Assembly: GCA_007570785.1 (NCBI GenBank)
Contig: ML660772.1
Coordinates: 34,511,121-34,575,120, forward strand
DNA length: 64,000 bases
Source: Antilocapra americana
Lineage: Eukaryota; Chordata; Mammalia; Artiodactyla; Antilocapridae
Direction: 5' to 3'
Shown here: positions 38,801 to 53,800 of the stretch, in pieces
Numbering within the stretch: position 1 is the stretch's first letter
Layout of the letters: each line of letters starts with the position of its first letter
Program-made: the position numbers and the translations under genes
The notes under the pieces: generated by a model
What the model saw: the letters and a program-made list of their open reading frames with translations, nothing else
What the model was told of the DNA's origin: nothing
Database searches by the model: none

Positions 38801-41800
38801 TTGCATTTATTAAAAATGTTGATATTAACTGAAGAAAAATATTTAAAGATCAACTTTTGAGTGCCAAACTAAAAACATGTTACAGAAATTTCTATTAAAT
38901 TTTATTTTATTTCATGGAGAAACTAACAGTAGACTTGTAAGTCAGGAGATCCTTATTTTGATCAACTTCTGCTTCTAATCAGATGTATACCATTGGGAAA
39001 CAACTCCTCTGACAATTTCCTCATCTACCTATTGAAGGAACTTGAAAGTGCCCCTGTCATTCCTTTAGGTTGTAACAATTTTGAAATTTAGTATTGAAAA
39101 CAGAGGGGTTTTTACACACTTGAGAAAGTTAAATGTGAATCATGAAATCTGTGAAACAAGTTGAAAAGAGGAAAATCTATTTTTTCCTAATCTATTAATC
39201 TATTATTTTGCATACATGTTAATAAATTGAATATCTGCAATATCAAAATGAACCTATATTAAGTGAAAGTTAGCTAAGTTAAGTCATTCAGTCATATCCA
39301 ACTCTTTGCGACTCCATGGACTGTAGTCTGCCAGGTTCCTCCATCCGTGGGATTTTCCAGGCAAGAATACTGAAGTAGGTTGCCATTTCCTTCTCCAGGG
39401 GATCTTCCCGACCCAGATATCCAACCCGAGTCTCCCACACTGCAGGCAGGCTCTTTACCATTTGAGCCACCAGGGAAAACCAAAGTGAAAGTGGAACTTA
39501 GTCAAACTGTCATATATAAATGACTAGAGGTTATGTGTGCATATTTGTATTTGTCCAATTCCTAAAATCACTGAGTTCAACTGTGAATTATACTAACTTG
39601 TTGCTTGGTTGTTATAAAGGAAAAAAGGTGGATTAATTCTTGAAATGTTTCCCATTTTAACGACAATAAGTCTCCTACTTATGAATGAGTTCCTTTCCAA
39701 GCGTGCATTCAAAAGTCCAATTTGTTTTTAAGTCCAACAAAATTAGCCTAGGTACCCAACTAACACAATCAGCCATATCGTACTGTACTGTGATAGTTTA
39801 ATAATACTTTTCACACAAATAATACACAAAAAAACACAAAAATAAAGAAAACATTTTTAATCTTATAGTGTACCACCTTGGAAAGTATAGTAGTACAGTA
39901 CAATACCTGGCAATTCTTAGCAGTACCAGCTAAATCACACTGCCTTTACACTTGCTTTCAGACATCCTGGACTTGAAATAAAGATACTGTACTGCTGTCC
40001 TCTAACAGTACTGTACAGTAAAGTACATAAAAGCACAACCACTTGAAGAGAATGCACGCTTGTGACAATGTATGCCAGACAAGTGAATTAACTTACATGA
40101 TTGAACATGCAAACACATGCTCACATCTTTGAGAGTTTGCAATTTGAAGGTCCATATGTAGAAGACTTACTATAACTATTTTGATAGTATTTCAAAAATT
40201 GTCTTTAGATTGGAATTATATGTCACTCATATATGTCTTACAGAGCTGATTTTTTCTTTAAAGAAAACTATAAAAGCAACATTACCTGTAATTTCTCTTT
40301 TCATTGGTAGACTACTTGGACAAGAAGCACTAGTAAGGCCCATATTAACTGGTGAAATTTCCTGCTCACCGCTATACACATCCAAAATACTTCCAGATAC
40401 CTTTAAAGGAAAAAGGTAGAAAAGATCAATCAAACCTTTGGTGAATATTGACATATTTAGTTGTATTATCTTAAACTGACCAATTGTTAATAGTAACTTG
40501 CAATATATAGCATTTTAATTTTAAACAAAAATGAATATGCATTAACTTTGTAAAATCTTTGGGGAATGCTTGTGGATAAGATATGTTGAAAAAAGCTATT
40601 TGTACTTAAGAAAAAGGAGAAATTAATTCACTCATGAAGAAAAATTTTTATTAATATTTACAAAGTTAAGGGAGTTTGACCCAGCGTATTACCTGGTTAT
40701 AAATGAATAAGATTAAAAATATCACTTTAGACAAAAATCAATATACATATTAGTAGAGCTTGAAAATTCATTATATATCATAAATTAGGCATAATATATG
40801 AATATTTTGGAAACCTTCTTAATACCATCAGTGCTACCAGCAATTCACAATCAAGAGGTGTTTTATACTGTTAACTGAGAAACTCTCTTTCCTTCCTGGA
40901 AGGCATACTTTTTCTCATTGTACACTTAATGTTCTAGATTATTATAAATATCTAGGTGGTAACCAAAAGTATTCTAAAACTCCTTTGCCTCAAGTAGATA
41001 TAGGCTGTATCTAATTATAGCAACACTGCAATTGTTAAAGTACTCCTTGGGAGCAATTTTTCAGAAAGCTAAGATGCTTTATACACAATTCAAAATTGTA
41101 CCAATTTGTTATTGAAAATATGCTTATTGGTTGATCTCCTAAGAAAATTAAATTTAAATAATATTCATAACTCAAGTTAATATTTATTATTCCAGAACAA
41201 TGTACATTTATTTAAAATGCAAGATTTGAACATTTAAAATATTTCCATTCTAATTATCTTTATTTCATTTCTGGGAAGTCAACCAAGAGCTGAATAAGCA
41301 GTATCTGTTTTCTTTCCTTTAAGAAATTATCAAACAAAGCTATATTCAGATTATTATGGAGACTCTAACTGCTTATTTCCATTTTTTGTAGAACTCCAAG
41401 CCTAAAGAAATTTTTTTTAATACTTATAAAATCAGACTGAAAATAATCATGAAGAAAGGACACATGAAGACAAAAATTAGTTTCTGAAATAATAATCTAT
41501 TAAATTATGTGATTAATATTGTATATTCCTGAGGGGAAAATACTTGGAAAATACAGTGTAAATCAGGCTAATACACAAGTGTATATGCATATCAACAAGA
41601 ACATTATAGATTGCAAATGGTATTATGATGCATGTTTTCATATATTGGTTCTTTTCATTATTTATTCTGTCAGGACTTCTCATCTTTATTTTATATAAAT
41701 TCATTGATTATATAACACTGAAGAACAGGGAAGTCTGGCATGGGATTGCAAACAGTTGGATATGACTGAGAGACTGAACAACAACATCGTTTTAAGATGT

Positions 41801-44800
41801 ATTTTTGCATTTGGATATTAGAAGTGAGCTACTGAGATATTTATTCCCTCTCAATTTCCTTATCTGAATAATAGGGACAAGAAAATCTATCAAATTGGAT
41901 AAATGATGAGTGTAAGTATAGAGTAATATAATTAGAAATAAATTCTAAAAGCACACATTTCCTTAACATGTGAGCCATTTAGCTATATATGTAGAATTTT
42001 GAAGCTTCCAGGTCTTTTTTGAAAGCCCTGTTGGTTATAAGTGGAGGCATCATCAACCTGAATTGTACATTTGCACTGTGCCTTTGAGAAACAATGACAT
42101 GCTGAACAAAACGACAGGGAGTGAGGGAGAAAGAACTAGGAAAAAGGCATTTTTCTCTAAAGATCTTGAAGTCAGATAGATTCAATGCAGCAGTAGCAAA
42201 CAGTAGAAATGTTTAAGAGGAGTCAAATTACATTTGCACTGCAATAACAAAGTTATAGGTTCCTAGCTAAAATATTTCACTGGGTTACTACTACTCCGTC
42301 TGACAGTACCCAGTGCATTTTTCTGTAGAAATGGCACTGGAGTTCTGATAATGAATTCAATCCTGCTTAACTGTGGGTCTATTATATCTTCTCCTGACCC
42401 TCTGTTGTTCTTCAGTTGCTCCAGTAGTGTCTGACTCTGCAACCCTGTGCACTGCAGCATGCCAGGCTTCTCTGCCCTTCACTGTGTCCCGGAGTTGATC
42501 AGACTCATGTCCATTGAGTCGGTGATGCCATCCAACCATCTCGCCCTCTGTCATCCCCTTCTCCACATGTCTTCCATGTTTCCCAGCATCAGGATATTTT
42601 CCAGTGAGTCATTTCTTCTAATCAAGTGGCCAAAGCATTGGAGCTTCAGCTTCAGCTTCAGCATCAGCCCTTCTAAAAAACATTCAGGATTGATTTCCTT
42701 TAGGACTGACTGGTATGATCTCCTTGCAGTCTAAGGGACTCTTGAGAGTCTTCTGCAACCCCACAGTTCTAAAGCATAATTAGTTGGTGCTCAGCCTTCT
42801 TCGTGGCCCAACTCTCACATCAACACATGACTACTGGAAAAACCATAGCTTTGACTAGATGGACCTTAGTTGGAAAAGTAATGTCTCTGTCTTTTAATAT
42901 GCTGTCTAGGTTGGTCATAACGTTCCTTCCAAGAAGCAAGTGTCTTCTAATTTCATGGCTGCAGTCACCATCTGCAGTGATTTTACAGCCAAGAAAATAA
43001 AGTCTCTCACTGTTTCCATTGTTTCTCCATTTCCCATAAAAGATGAGACTGGATGCCATGATCTTAGTTTTTTGAATGTTGAGTTTTAAGCCAACTTTTT
43101 CACTCTCCTCTTTCACTTTCATCAAGAGGCTCTTAGTTCCTCTTCACTTTCTGCCATAAAGGTGGTGTCATCTGCATGTATGAGGTTATTGATATTTCTC
43201 CCTGAAATCTTGATTCCAGCTTGTGTTTCATCCAGCCTGGCATTTTGCGTGATGTACTCTGCATATAAATTAAATAAGCCAAGTAACAATACACAGCCTT
43301 GATGTATTCCTTTCCCAATTTTGAACCATTCCATTGTTTCCTGCCCAGTTCTAACTGCTACTTCTTCACCTACATACAGGTTTTTCAGGAGGCAGATAAG
43401 GTGGTCTGGTATTCCCATCTCCTTAAGAATTTTCCAGTTTGTTGTGATCCACACAATCAAAGGCTTTAGCGTAGTCCATGAAGCAGAAGTAGATGTTTTT
43501 CTGGAATACTCTTCTTTTTCAATGATCCAACGGATGTTGGCAATTTGATCTCTGGTTCCTCTGCATTTTGAAAATCCAGCTTGAACATCTGGAAGTTCTC
43601 AGTTCATTTCCTGTTGAAAGGCTAGCTTGGAGAGTTTTGAGCATTACTTTGCTAGTGGGTGAAATGAGTGAAATTGTGCAGTAGTTTGAACATTCTTTAG
43701 CATTGTCCTTCTTTGGGATTGGAATGAAACTGACCTTTTCCAGTCCTGTGGCCACTGCTGAGTTTTCCAAATTTGTTGGCATATTGAGTGCAACACTTTC
43801 ATAGTATCATCTTTTAGGATTTGAAATAGGTCAGCTGGAATTCCATCATCTCACTAGCTTTGTTCATAGTGATGCTTCCTAAGGTCCACTTGACTTCCCA
43901 CTCCAGGATGTCTGGCTCTAGGTGAGTGATCACACCATCGTGGTTATCTAGATAATTAATATCTCTTTTGTATAGTTCTGTGTATTCTTGCTACCTCTTC
44001 TTAATATCATCTGCTTCTGCTAGGTCCATATCATTTCTGTCCTTTATTGTGTCCATCTTGGCATGAAATATCACCTTGATATCTCCAATTTTCTTGAAGA
44101 GATCTCTAGTCTTTCCCATTCTATTGTTTTCCTCTATTTCTTTCATTGATCACTGAGGAAGGCTTTCTTATCTCTCCTTGCTATTCTTTGAAACTCTGCA
44201 TTCAGATGGGTTTATCTTTCTTTTTCTCCTTTGCCTTTCACTTGTCTTCTTTCCCAGCCATTGGTAAGGCCTTCTCAGACAACCATCTTGCCATTTTGCA
44301 TTTCTTTTTCTTGGGGATAGTTTTGATCATTGTTACAGAGGTAACATAGTTCTTCAGGCACTCTGTTCTTTCAGATGTAATCCCTTGAATCTATTTTTCA
44401 CTTCCACTGTATAATTTTAAGGAATTTGATTTAGGTCATACCTGAATGGCTTAGTGGTTTTCCCTACTTTCTTCAATTTCAGTCTGAATTTTGCAATAAG
44501 TTCATGATTTGAGCCATAGTCAGCTCCCAGTTTGTTTTTACTGACTGAATAGAGCTTCTCTGTCTTCCACTACAAATATAATCAATCTGATTTCAGTACT
44601 GACCATCTGGTGATGTCCATCTAGAGTCATCTCATGTGTTGTTGAAAGAGGGTGTTCGCTATGACCTTGGTCATTGTCTAATTTATGCCCTGAAGCATAA
44701 TCATTAATATCCTATTTAATTTTGTATTGTAGGTACTACTCTATTTCATGTAAATGGCTAATTACTTTTTAAATATCATTAGACAATTGGTTTCAATTTC

Positions 44801-47800
44801 AAAATATGTAATATAGCTCACATAATACAAAGAGCCTTTTCTCCATTGAAAGATATGAGTAAAATGTTAATGAAAATTTAAAGATTACATATATATCAGA
44901 AAAGGCTTACAAACCAAAGTTATAATCTACTTAGATATTAATGTCTAAGTCTTGGCTTTATCTTACAGACTAGTAGGCAATTGGATAGTATTTTATTAAG
45001 AAATATTTATTATTGGTTAAAAATCATTACTTTTCTATACATCTGTGTATCTTTTGCTGTCTTGCATACAGGGTTATCATTACCATCTTTCTAAATTCCA
45101 TATATATGTGTTAGTATACTGTATTGTTGTTTTTCCTTCTGGCTTACTTCATTCTGTGTAATAGGCTCCAGTTTTCATCCACCTCAGTAGAACTGATTCA
45201 AATGTATTCTTTTATTATGGCTGAGTAATATTCCATTGTGTATATGTACCACAGCTTTCTTATCCATTTGTCTGGTGATGGACATCTAGGTTGCTTCCAT
45301 GTCCTGGCTATTGTAAACAATGGACTCTATGGGAGAGGGCAAGGGTGGGATGATATGGGAGAATGGCATTGAAACATGTAAATTATCATATGTGAAATGA
45401 ATCACCAGCCCAGGTTTGATACATGATACAGGGTGCTCAGGACTGGTGCACCAGGATGACCCAGAGGGATGGAATCAGGAGGGAGGAGGGTGGGGGTTCT
45501 GGAAGGGGAACACATGTATACCCATGGCGGATTCATGTCAATGTATGGCAAAACCAACATGATAATGTAAAGGAAAAAATAAATAAATTATATTAAAAAA
45601 ATCATTACTTTTTTCAGAAAAGCAAAACCATTGACATAGCAATAGGGAAATATAATTATTAGAAACAAACTCATAAATTTTAAAAACACTTAGTAAAAAA
45701 TTTATTATAAAATATTTTCAGCAAGGTAGAACATACCTTGTCTTTTCTTAAGACAATTATTTGGTAGTAAACAGTGAACACTGGATCTAAGAAATTGTTT
45801 TGAAGTTAGAACTGACCAACAGTGATTCCTGGTGTCCAAAATTCTCTACCCTAAATTTTTCACATCTCCCTACTAAGATCATGGAGACCAAAATGGACTG
45901 TGAACTGGTCTTCCCATACAAACACTACCTTTCACAGTAGCCAATATCCCCTAAAGAAAATGAGCTCACAGATTAAAATATCAAAGCATTCAGGAAAAAT
46001 GATTATTTTAAAAGGTAAACAACATGTAATGTTAGAAATAACATCAAAAGCAAAAATGCTAGAAATAAAAAAATAATTACATGAAACCAAGTTTTAAAAA
46101 TTGATCTAATATACACTTTAAAGAAATAAAGGATGTTGCTTGCAATAATTTATAATCTAAAATGGAACTTCCTTGGTAGCTTTGTGGTAAAGCATCTGCC
46201 TCCTAATTCAGGAGATGTGGGCTTGATCCCCAGATTGGGAAGATTCCCTGGAGAAGGAAATGGCAACTCCCAGTACTCTTTCCTAGGAAGTCCCATGGAC
46301 AGAGAAATCTAGTGGGCCACAGTCCAAGGGGTCACAAAAGTGTCGAACACTACTGAGTGACTAAACAACAACAATAATAATCTAAAATAAGAACAAGTAA
46401 ACAAGGGCCAAAGTGATCATGAAGAAATAGGAGACATGAAAATATAATACCTGAAAAAAGAAGAAAACCATAAAATGGAAAAATAGCATAAAACAGCAAC
46501 TGAGAAAGGAATAAAGGAATAGTAAATTATAAAAACCAAATTAATCTCTCAGGAGGATGAAGGACCAAGAAACCAAACATATAAAGGAAAATCTAATTAG
46601 TATGAAGGACAGAATTATTAGAACTAAAATATAGATAGATATTAGGAGAGTCAGGGAGAGAAATAAAAACTGGAAGGAAGAAAATACTTTAAGTATAGAG
46701 ATGAATTCCAGAATTAACACTAAATCAAAGATAAAACTCTTGTCTTTAATCTCATCTTATTTTGTTGTTTTATTTTGACTTAAAATCAAAGGGCCTATAG
46801 AATATCAAAGAAGAAAAACCTACACCCTACTGCATTACAGTTAAACTTAGGAATGTACAATGACAAAGAGAAAATGTAGAAGCATAATAGTAAGAAGAGA
46901 TTATGTTCAAAGGAATAAGAATCTTATTAACATAAACATTATCAATAGCAAAACAAATGAAAAAAAGTGAATAAAAAGATCTTAAAGCACAGAGTTTTAT
47001 ATCCAGCCCAATATCATCTACATGTGAGGTCATGATAAAAAATATTTTGAGAAATATAAAATGCTTACCCACAAATACAAACACTGAAGACAGTTTGGGA
47101 TGAAGTAAATATGATATAAATAAATAAAACATGTTATAAATAGAATATTAAATATCTTGGTAAAGTGGCTGTAGTCTAAAAGAGAATAGAGGAATCAAGA
47201 TAAAAAATAAAATAAATTATATAACCAGCTGATCTGCCTCTTGACAAATCTATATGCAGGTCAGGAAGCAACAGTTAGAAGTGGACATGGACCAACAGAC
47301 TGGTTCCAAATAGGGAAATGAGTATGTCAAGGCTGTATATTGTCACCGTTCTTATTTAACTTATTTGCAGAGTACATCATGAGAAACGATGGGCTAGATG
47401 AAACACAGACTGGAATCAAGATTGCTGTGAGACATATCAGTAACCTCAGATATGCAGATGACACCACCCTTGTTGCAGAAAGCAAAGAAGAACTAAAGAG
47501 TCTCTTAATGAAAGTGAAAGAGGAGAGTGAAAAAGTTGGCTTAAAGCTCAATATTCAGAAAACTAAGATCGTGGCATCTGGTCCCATCACTTCATGGCAA
47601 ATAGATGGGGAGACAATGGAAATAGTGGCAGACTTTACTTTTGGGGCCTCCAAAATCACTGCAGATGGTGACTGCAGCTATCAAATTAAAAGGCCTTTGC
47701 TCTTTGGAAGAAAAGTTATGACCAATCTAGACAGCATATTAAAAAGCAGAAACATTACCAACAAAGGTCCGTCTAGTCAAAGCTATGGTTTTTCCAGTAG

Positions 47801-50800
47801 TCATGTATGGATGTGAGAGATGGACTGTGAAGAAAGCTAAGAGCTGAAGAACTGATGTTTTTGAACTGTGGTGTTGCAGAAGACTCTTGAGAGTCCCTTG
47901 GACTGCAAGGAAATCCAGCCAGTCCATCCTAAAGGAGATCAGTCCTGGTTGTTCATTGGAAGGACTGATGTTGAAGCTGAAACACCAATACTTTGGCCAC
48001 CTCATGTGAAGAGTTGACTCACTGGAAAAGACCCTGATGCTGGGAAGGATTGGAGGCAGGGGGAGAAGGAGACAACAGAGGATGAGATGGCTGGATGGCA
48101 TCACCGACTCTATGGACATGAGTTTGGGTGGACTCCAGGAGTTGGTGATGGTCAAGGAGGCCTGGTGTGCTATGATTCATGGTGTCGTGAAGAGTCAGAC
48201 ATGACTGAGTGACTGAACTAGAACTAGACTTAGTATATTTCTCAAGAAGTGGGCAAAATTGCCAAAAAAAACCAAAAGCAAGTAAAACAGATAGTAATAT
48301 AAGATCATAAATTAGTGAAAAATAAAACAATGCAAAAGACAAAATTTTGTTTTGTTTTTTCAGCAGCAAACTTGACATCCCTCTTGTAAGACTAACTAAA
48401 GGAACAAAGACTAAACAAATGATATTTTAAATCGAAGAGGATATAACCATAGTACAATTTAGATTTATATTTTTTCCTCAAGGATCAGGAGCAAACAAGA
48501 CTGGGATATCTGCTTTTACTGCTTCTTTTTAACATAGTATTGGAAGTTCTAGGCACAACAATTAGTCAAGGAAAAGAAAGTCATCCAAACTGAAAAGGTA
48601 TATGTAAAAATATGTTTGTTCACAGATGACATGATCTTACATTTAGAAAATCACAAGATTCATACACACACATACATAACAGTATGAAAGCTAATACATG
48701 AATTCAGCAAAGTGGCAGAATAAAAAATCAACATGCAAAAGTGTGTACGTTGCATCTTTACACACTAACAATGAACAATCTGGAAAGGATATTAAGAAAT
48801 CAATTTCATGTGCAATAACATCAAAAAGAATAAAATACTTGGGAATAAATTTAACCAAGGAGGAAAAGACTTAGATACCAAAAACTAAAAAATGTATTGC
48901 TTAAAGAAATTAAAGAAGACATAAATAAATGGAGAGATATCCCATGTTTTTTGATGAGAAAACTTAGTATCATTAAGAGGGCAGTACTATACAGAGCAAT
49001 CAACAGATGCCTCCAATCCATATTAAAATTCTAACAGTGGTTTTTGCAGAAATAGAAAAACCCACACTAAAATTCATATGAAGTCTCATGGGACCCTAAT
49101 AGTAAAAATTATCTTGAAAAGAACAAAGTTTGAGGGCTTAAATTTCTATATTTCAAAACTTTTGTAATCAAAACAGTGTGGCACTGACACAAAGACAGAC
49201 ATATAGAGACTTGGGAAAGAGAGTCCATAAGTTATTACTCAAATATATGGTCAAATTTTTTTTGGTAAGGGTACCAAGGCTATTCAATGGGGAAAGGACA
49301 AATTTTTCAACAAATAATCTTGAAAAATCTAGAGAGCCATAAGCAGAAGGAAGTTGGACTCTTACACCATAAACAAAATTTATTCAAAACGGATCAACAA
49401 CTTAAACATATGAGTTAAGGCTGTAACACTCCTATAAAAAAAGGGGAAATCTTCACAAAAAATTGGTTTTGGTGATGATTTTTTTAGGTATAATATCAAA
49501 ATCACAGACAACAGCAACAACCAAAACAGATAAACTGGATTTCATAAAATTTAAAACTTTTGTACATTAAAGGACATTATCAAGAAATTATTATTTAATT
49601 GGTGATATTTTTTAATGTTTTCTGTTTGGAAGAATGAAAAATCTCTGTGAGTGTATAGTGATTATGGTTGTACAACATTGTGAATCTATGTTATGCCACT
49701 AAATTGTACACTTTAAAATGCTTAGGATGGCAAATTTTATGTTGTACACATCTTACCATAATAAAAAAAGATAAGAGAGATTACTACAATAATTTTCTAA
49801 TAACTGTGAATGCTTAGGTGAAATACATAAATTTCTAGAAAAACACTGTTTAGTAGAACTGACTACATAAAATTAATAGTTTGAATAGTCTTAATTACTG
49901 AAGAAATAAAAAAACACTTTAAATATATTACACAAGAAAATATCTGGATTAGACAGTTTTATAGGCAAGACCATCATATTTTCAGGAAACGTACCATCTC
50001 AGTTTTGTACAAACATTTCCAAACAATAGAGACAAGAGGGAATATGTTCCAGTTCATTGAGACTGAAACCATATGAAAACATTATAAGAAAAAATATTAC
50101 AGACCCGTTTTATTCATGACTATAAATCTTAAGTAAAATATATTACTTATTTAAATTCAAGAGAATATAAACAAGGTAACTTGCCGTAATCAAATTGGGT
50201 TTCCCATAAATGATGTTAAAAGAGAAAAAGAAACCATATGATCATCTCAATAGATTTAAAAAACTATCTGATAAAATTCAGTCCCATTTATTAAAAATTA
50301 TTAGTTTGTGAGAAGGCAACAACATTCAATAATAGAAAAAATACTGCTTTGCCTGTTTAAAATCAGTGCTTCTCTAGGAGAATTAATTTTCCTTATATCC
50401 ATTTACTCTCATCAGGCCAAATACAATAGAGGACAACATAAAAGATCTGACTTAAAACCCACATATGTTTTTTCCTGTTTGGCTTCTTCCCTCTCCATAT
50501 ATTAGATCCAATCTATTACCCAGTTATGATATTTTTTTCTTTAAGTTATTTTGTTCATTGCCTTTCAGTCACTAAGTTGTGTCTGACTCTGTGACCTCAT
50601 GGACTGCAGCACATCAGGCTTCTCTGTCCTACACTAACTCCTGAAAAGTGAAAGTGAAAGTTGCTCAGTTGTGTCCCAATCTGGGACCCCATGGGCTGTA
50701 GTTACCTTGAAATTCTCCAGGCCACAATACTGGAGTGGGTAGCCTTTCCCTTCTACAAGGTATCTTCCCAACCCAGGGATCACATTGCAGGTGGATTCTT

Positions 50801-53800
50801 TACCAGCTGAGCCACAAGGCAAGCCCAGGAACACTGGAGTGGGTAGCTTACTTCTCCAGTGGATCTTCCTGACCCAGGAGTCAAACTGGGGTCTCCTGCA
50901 TTCTAGGCGGATTCTTTACCAACCGAGCTATGAGGGAGACTAACTCCTGGAGTCTGCTCAAATTCATGTTTATTGAGTAGGTGATACTACCTAATCATCT
51001 CAACTTCTGCCACCCCCTACTCCTTTTGCCTTCAGACTTTCCCAGTATCAGGGTCATTTCCAATGACTTGGCTCTTCACATCAGGTGGTCAAAGTATTGG
51101 AGCTTCAGCATCAGTCCTTCCAATGAATATTCAAAGTTGATTTTCTTTAGTACTGACTGGTTAAATCATTGGTCAGTTTAAATTTTCATTGGTCAGTTTA
51201 AATTTTCTTCCATACTCTCACATCTCAAGATCCTCCAGGCCTTCAGCCTAAATTATGTCCTTCCTTCAGCATCTCTCCATTCCTCTCAATTAGTTCCCAA
51301 ATGCTCCTCTCAGACAAACTCATGTTTTGAAATACAACTTTCTTCTGATCTCTCCTAGCTCAAAAACATGAAATCTAAGTCTTTCCCTTTTAGCTCATAT
51401 ATTAAGCTCAAACTCATATCTAGCTTTCAAAAATCTCAATCAGTGGTCCCACATTATCTAGTCAATATTATTTACTACTACTAACAAGTTCTGAAAGATT
51501 TCTCATCACTACATACAAATGTGTAGACTATGTCCAAAAATAGATTTTCCACTCCAGTGGGAGGGAGGAAGAAAGAGGATAGAATGTTGTCAAATGGAAC
51601 ATATGAATCCACATATGAAGGATTTTTTAAAGATAATAAAATACAAGCATTATTGTAACATATATATGCAAAGTCATAGATAGTTGAGTTTTTATTATAT
51701 GCCCGATATTCAGCTAGGCATGTCTCATAGTAATAACAAATAGCAGAATTTCAAGTAATCTTTATAACAACTTTATGAGTGAAGTCTCATAGTTCCCATG
51801 TTAAATATAAATAATTAAAAGTCTGAAAAAATAAGTAATTATCTCAAGATCATACAGTTGTAATAAATAGAAGACTTGGGTTAAAATTTAGGTCTAACAC
51901 AGAGGCTAGATTCTTTACTACCTATCCAATTGTGGAAGGGACTCTGTTTTACATTTTTAATTGTAAAAAGTATTTTGAAAACTCAAAATGTTGCAAGCCA
52001 TTGGAGAATATTTACCTCAGTTTTATTCTTTGCCACTGCTATTTTCTGCACCTCAAATGTCTTCATACCTTCTTTAAATATCAAAATACAATATACAGGC
52101 TCAACGTAAGATTCAAACTATCTCCAACACCCTCCCTTATGGGATCCTGGTTTAATATTTTTCTTCACTAAAACACTATAGTACTGGAAAACTTGACCAC
52201 AAATTTAATAACTTAATTTGTTTTTACTGTTTCACCCCTCTTCATTTATAATCATTCAGCAAGGGAGAGGGTACCATAGTATATACTCATCATGTTTCTG
52301 AAAATTGATTATTTATCTAAAATGGATAATTTTCTGGACATATATACATGTGCATTTGTGTGTGTATAGATACATATATATACACACATATACAATATGC
52401 ATATATGTATTATATATAGTATATATGTGTGTGTGCGTGTTATGTGTGTAATGCATCTGTCTCCCAGATAATCTCATTATAAATACAGAAAAAGAAAGAA
52501 AATCATCTATATATTTATATAGTATATTTCCAGATAATTTTTCAGAATAAATACAAAAAGAAAAAAACTTATAAACCCATACCTAGATGAGCATGTGTGA
52601 TATCTATATTTCTATATCTATATCAGATATTTAGTGTGAGTTTCATGGGAAAATGAGGGGAAATTTTAAGTTGTTTGGATTCCCTATTTTGCTTTTCTCT
52701 GAAGACATTTATTGTGAATACAAAATGGCAAAACTGAACATTAGACTATTAGAGAGAATAACTGTAGGCATAGAAAGAAGATAAACTTCAGGAATAAAGA
52801 GTGAGCACTGTAGGACAGCATATATCACACAATGTAAGCACACATAAAAACTGGCACTTAAAAGATTATTTTATTTCCTTTTGTGTGTTTATTCATTTAA
52901 ACATTGTAAACTAGATTTTTCCAGTTTTAGGACACTCACAATTGATCTTTCTCTGACTTTATTTTCTTTGTTGAAGCAGGGCTATGAGGTTTGAATGATA
53001 AACATTGAAAAGAGAAGTCCCACTGAGTTATTATTTTTTTGTTCTATTATAAGTGAATAAAAATAATCTGTTGGGCGGGAGTGGGAGATTCCTGTTCTTG
53101 ACCAGCTGGCTCAAAACACAAATAGAAAAGATAAAATACAAAACAGAGAATGGTAACATAGAAACTGCTTTTGCATCATATATTTCTTATGTATAAGAAA
53201 CCTATTTTTTATATATATATCATCTACTTAGTACTAAATCAATGAGAACAGTAATTTAACGTAAACAGTACAACAAATAATTAATGGAACTCTGACTTTT
53301 TGAAAAAAAGTTCAAATAAAAGAGCATTTTAAACAATTTTTAACTAGACTACAAAAATATTTTTACTATAGCCAGAGCATTAAAAAACTATCTTGTAAGA
53401 AAACAAGCTTGTCAATAGAGCAGACTATAAATTACACTTTCAAAGCTCAACTTCTACATACCTTATTTTATCGACTATTAGCTTATAAAGTTTAAATTCA
53501 GTATTTAAGGTGGTTTCATCTCCAAACATTGAAAGAATTCCAAAATGCACTTGCTCACCAGTTTTAACTTTGAAGTGTCTATAACCTTCACAATAGCAAT
53601 GGTTTTCTCTTTCTCCTTCATCATTTTCTTTTCCTTACACTTGCAAACAATAAGTGGGAGAGCTGTGCAGAAACTTCTAAGGTGAACTTTGGTTCTTCCT
53701 TGGACTTTAAGTCTAATCTGGTCTAGATTGTGATTGACAAAAGCTTGCTTGCTGGTGTTACACGGTCCTTTCAAGTTCCAACCAAGCACAGGGGGTTGTT

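Larger units (their letters stand above)
37603..40285 (-). other. TFEC intron B-C
   Basis: 2.7 kb with a Bov-tA (39271-39482) and a TIR-bounded DNA transposon (39662-40174). 37603-39260 is AT-rich without anything I recognise. Confidence 0.88.

Noticed and set aside
53505..53789. 94-codon minus-strand frame with several Cys
   Set aside because: No family recognised, no exon borders or promoter; length is within chance for this DNA. Listed only as an open frame.
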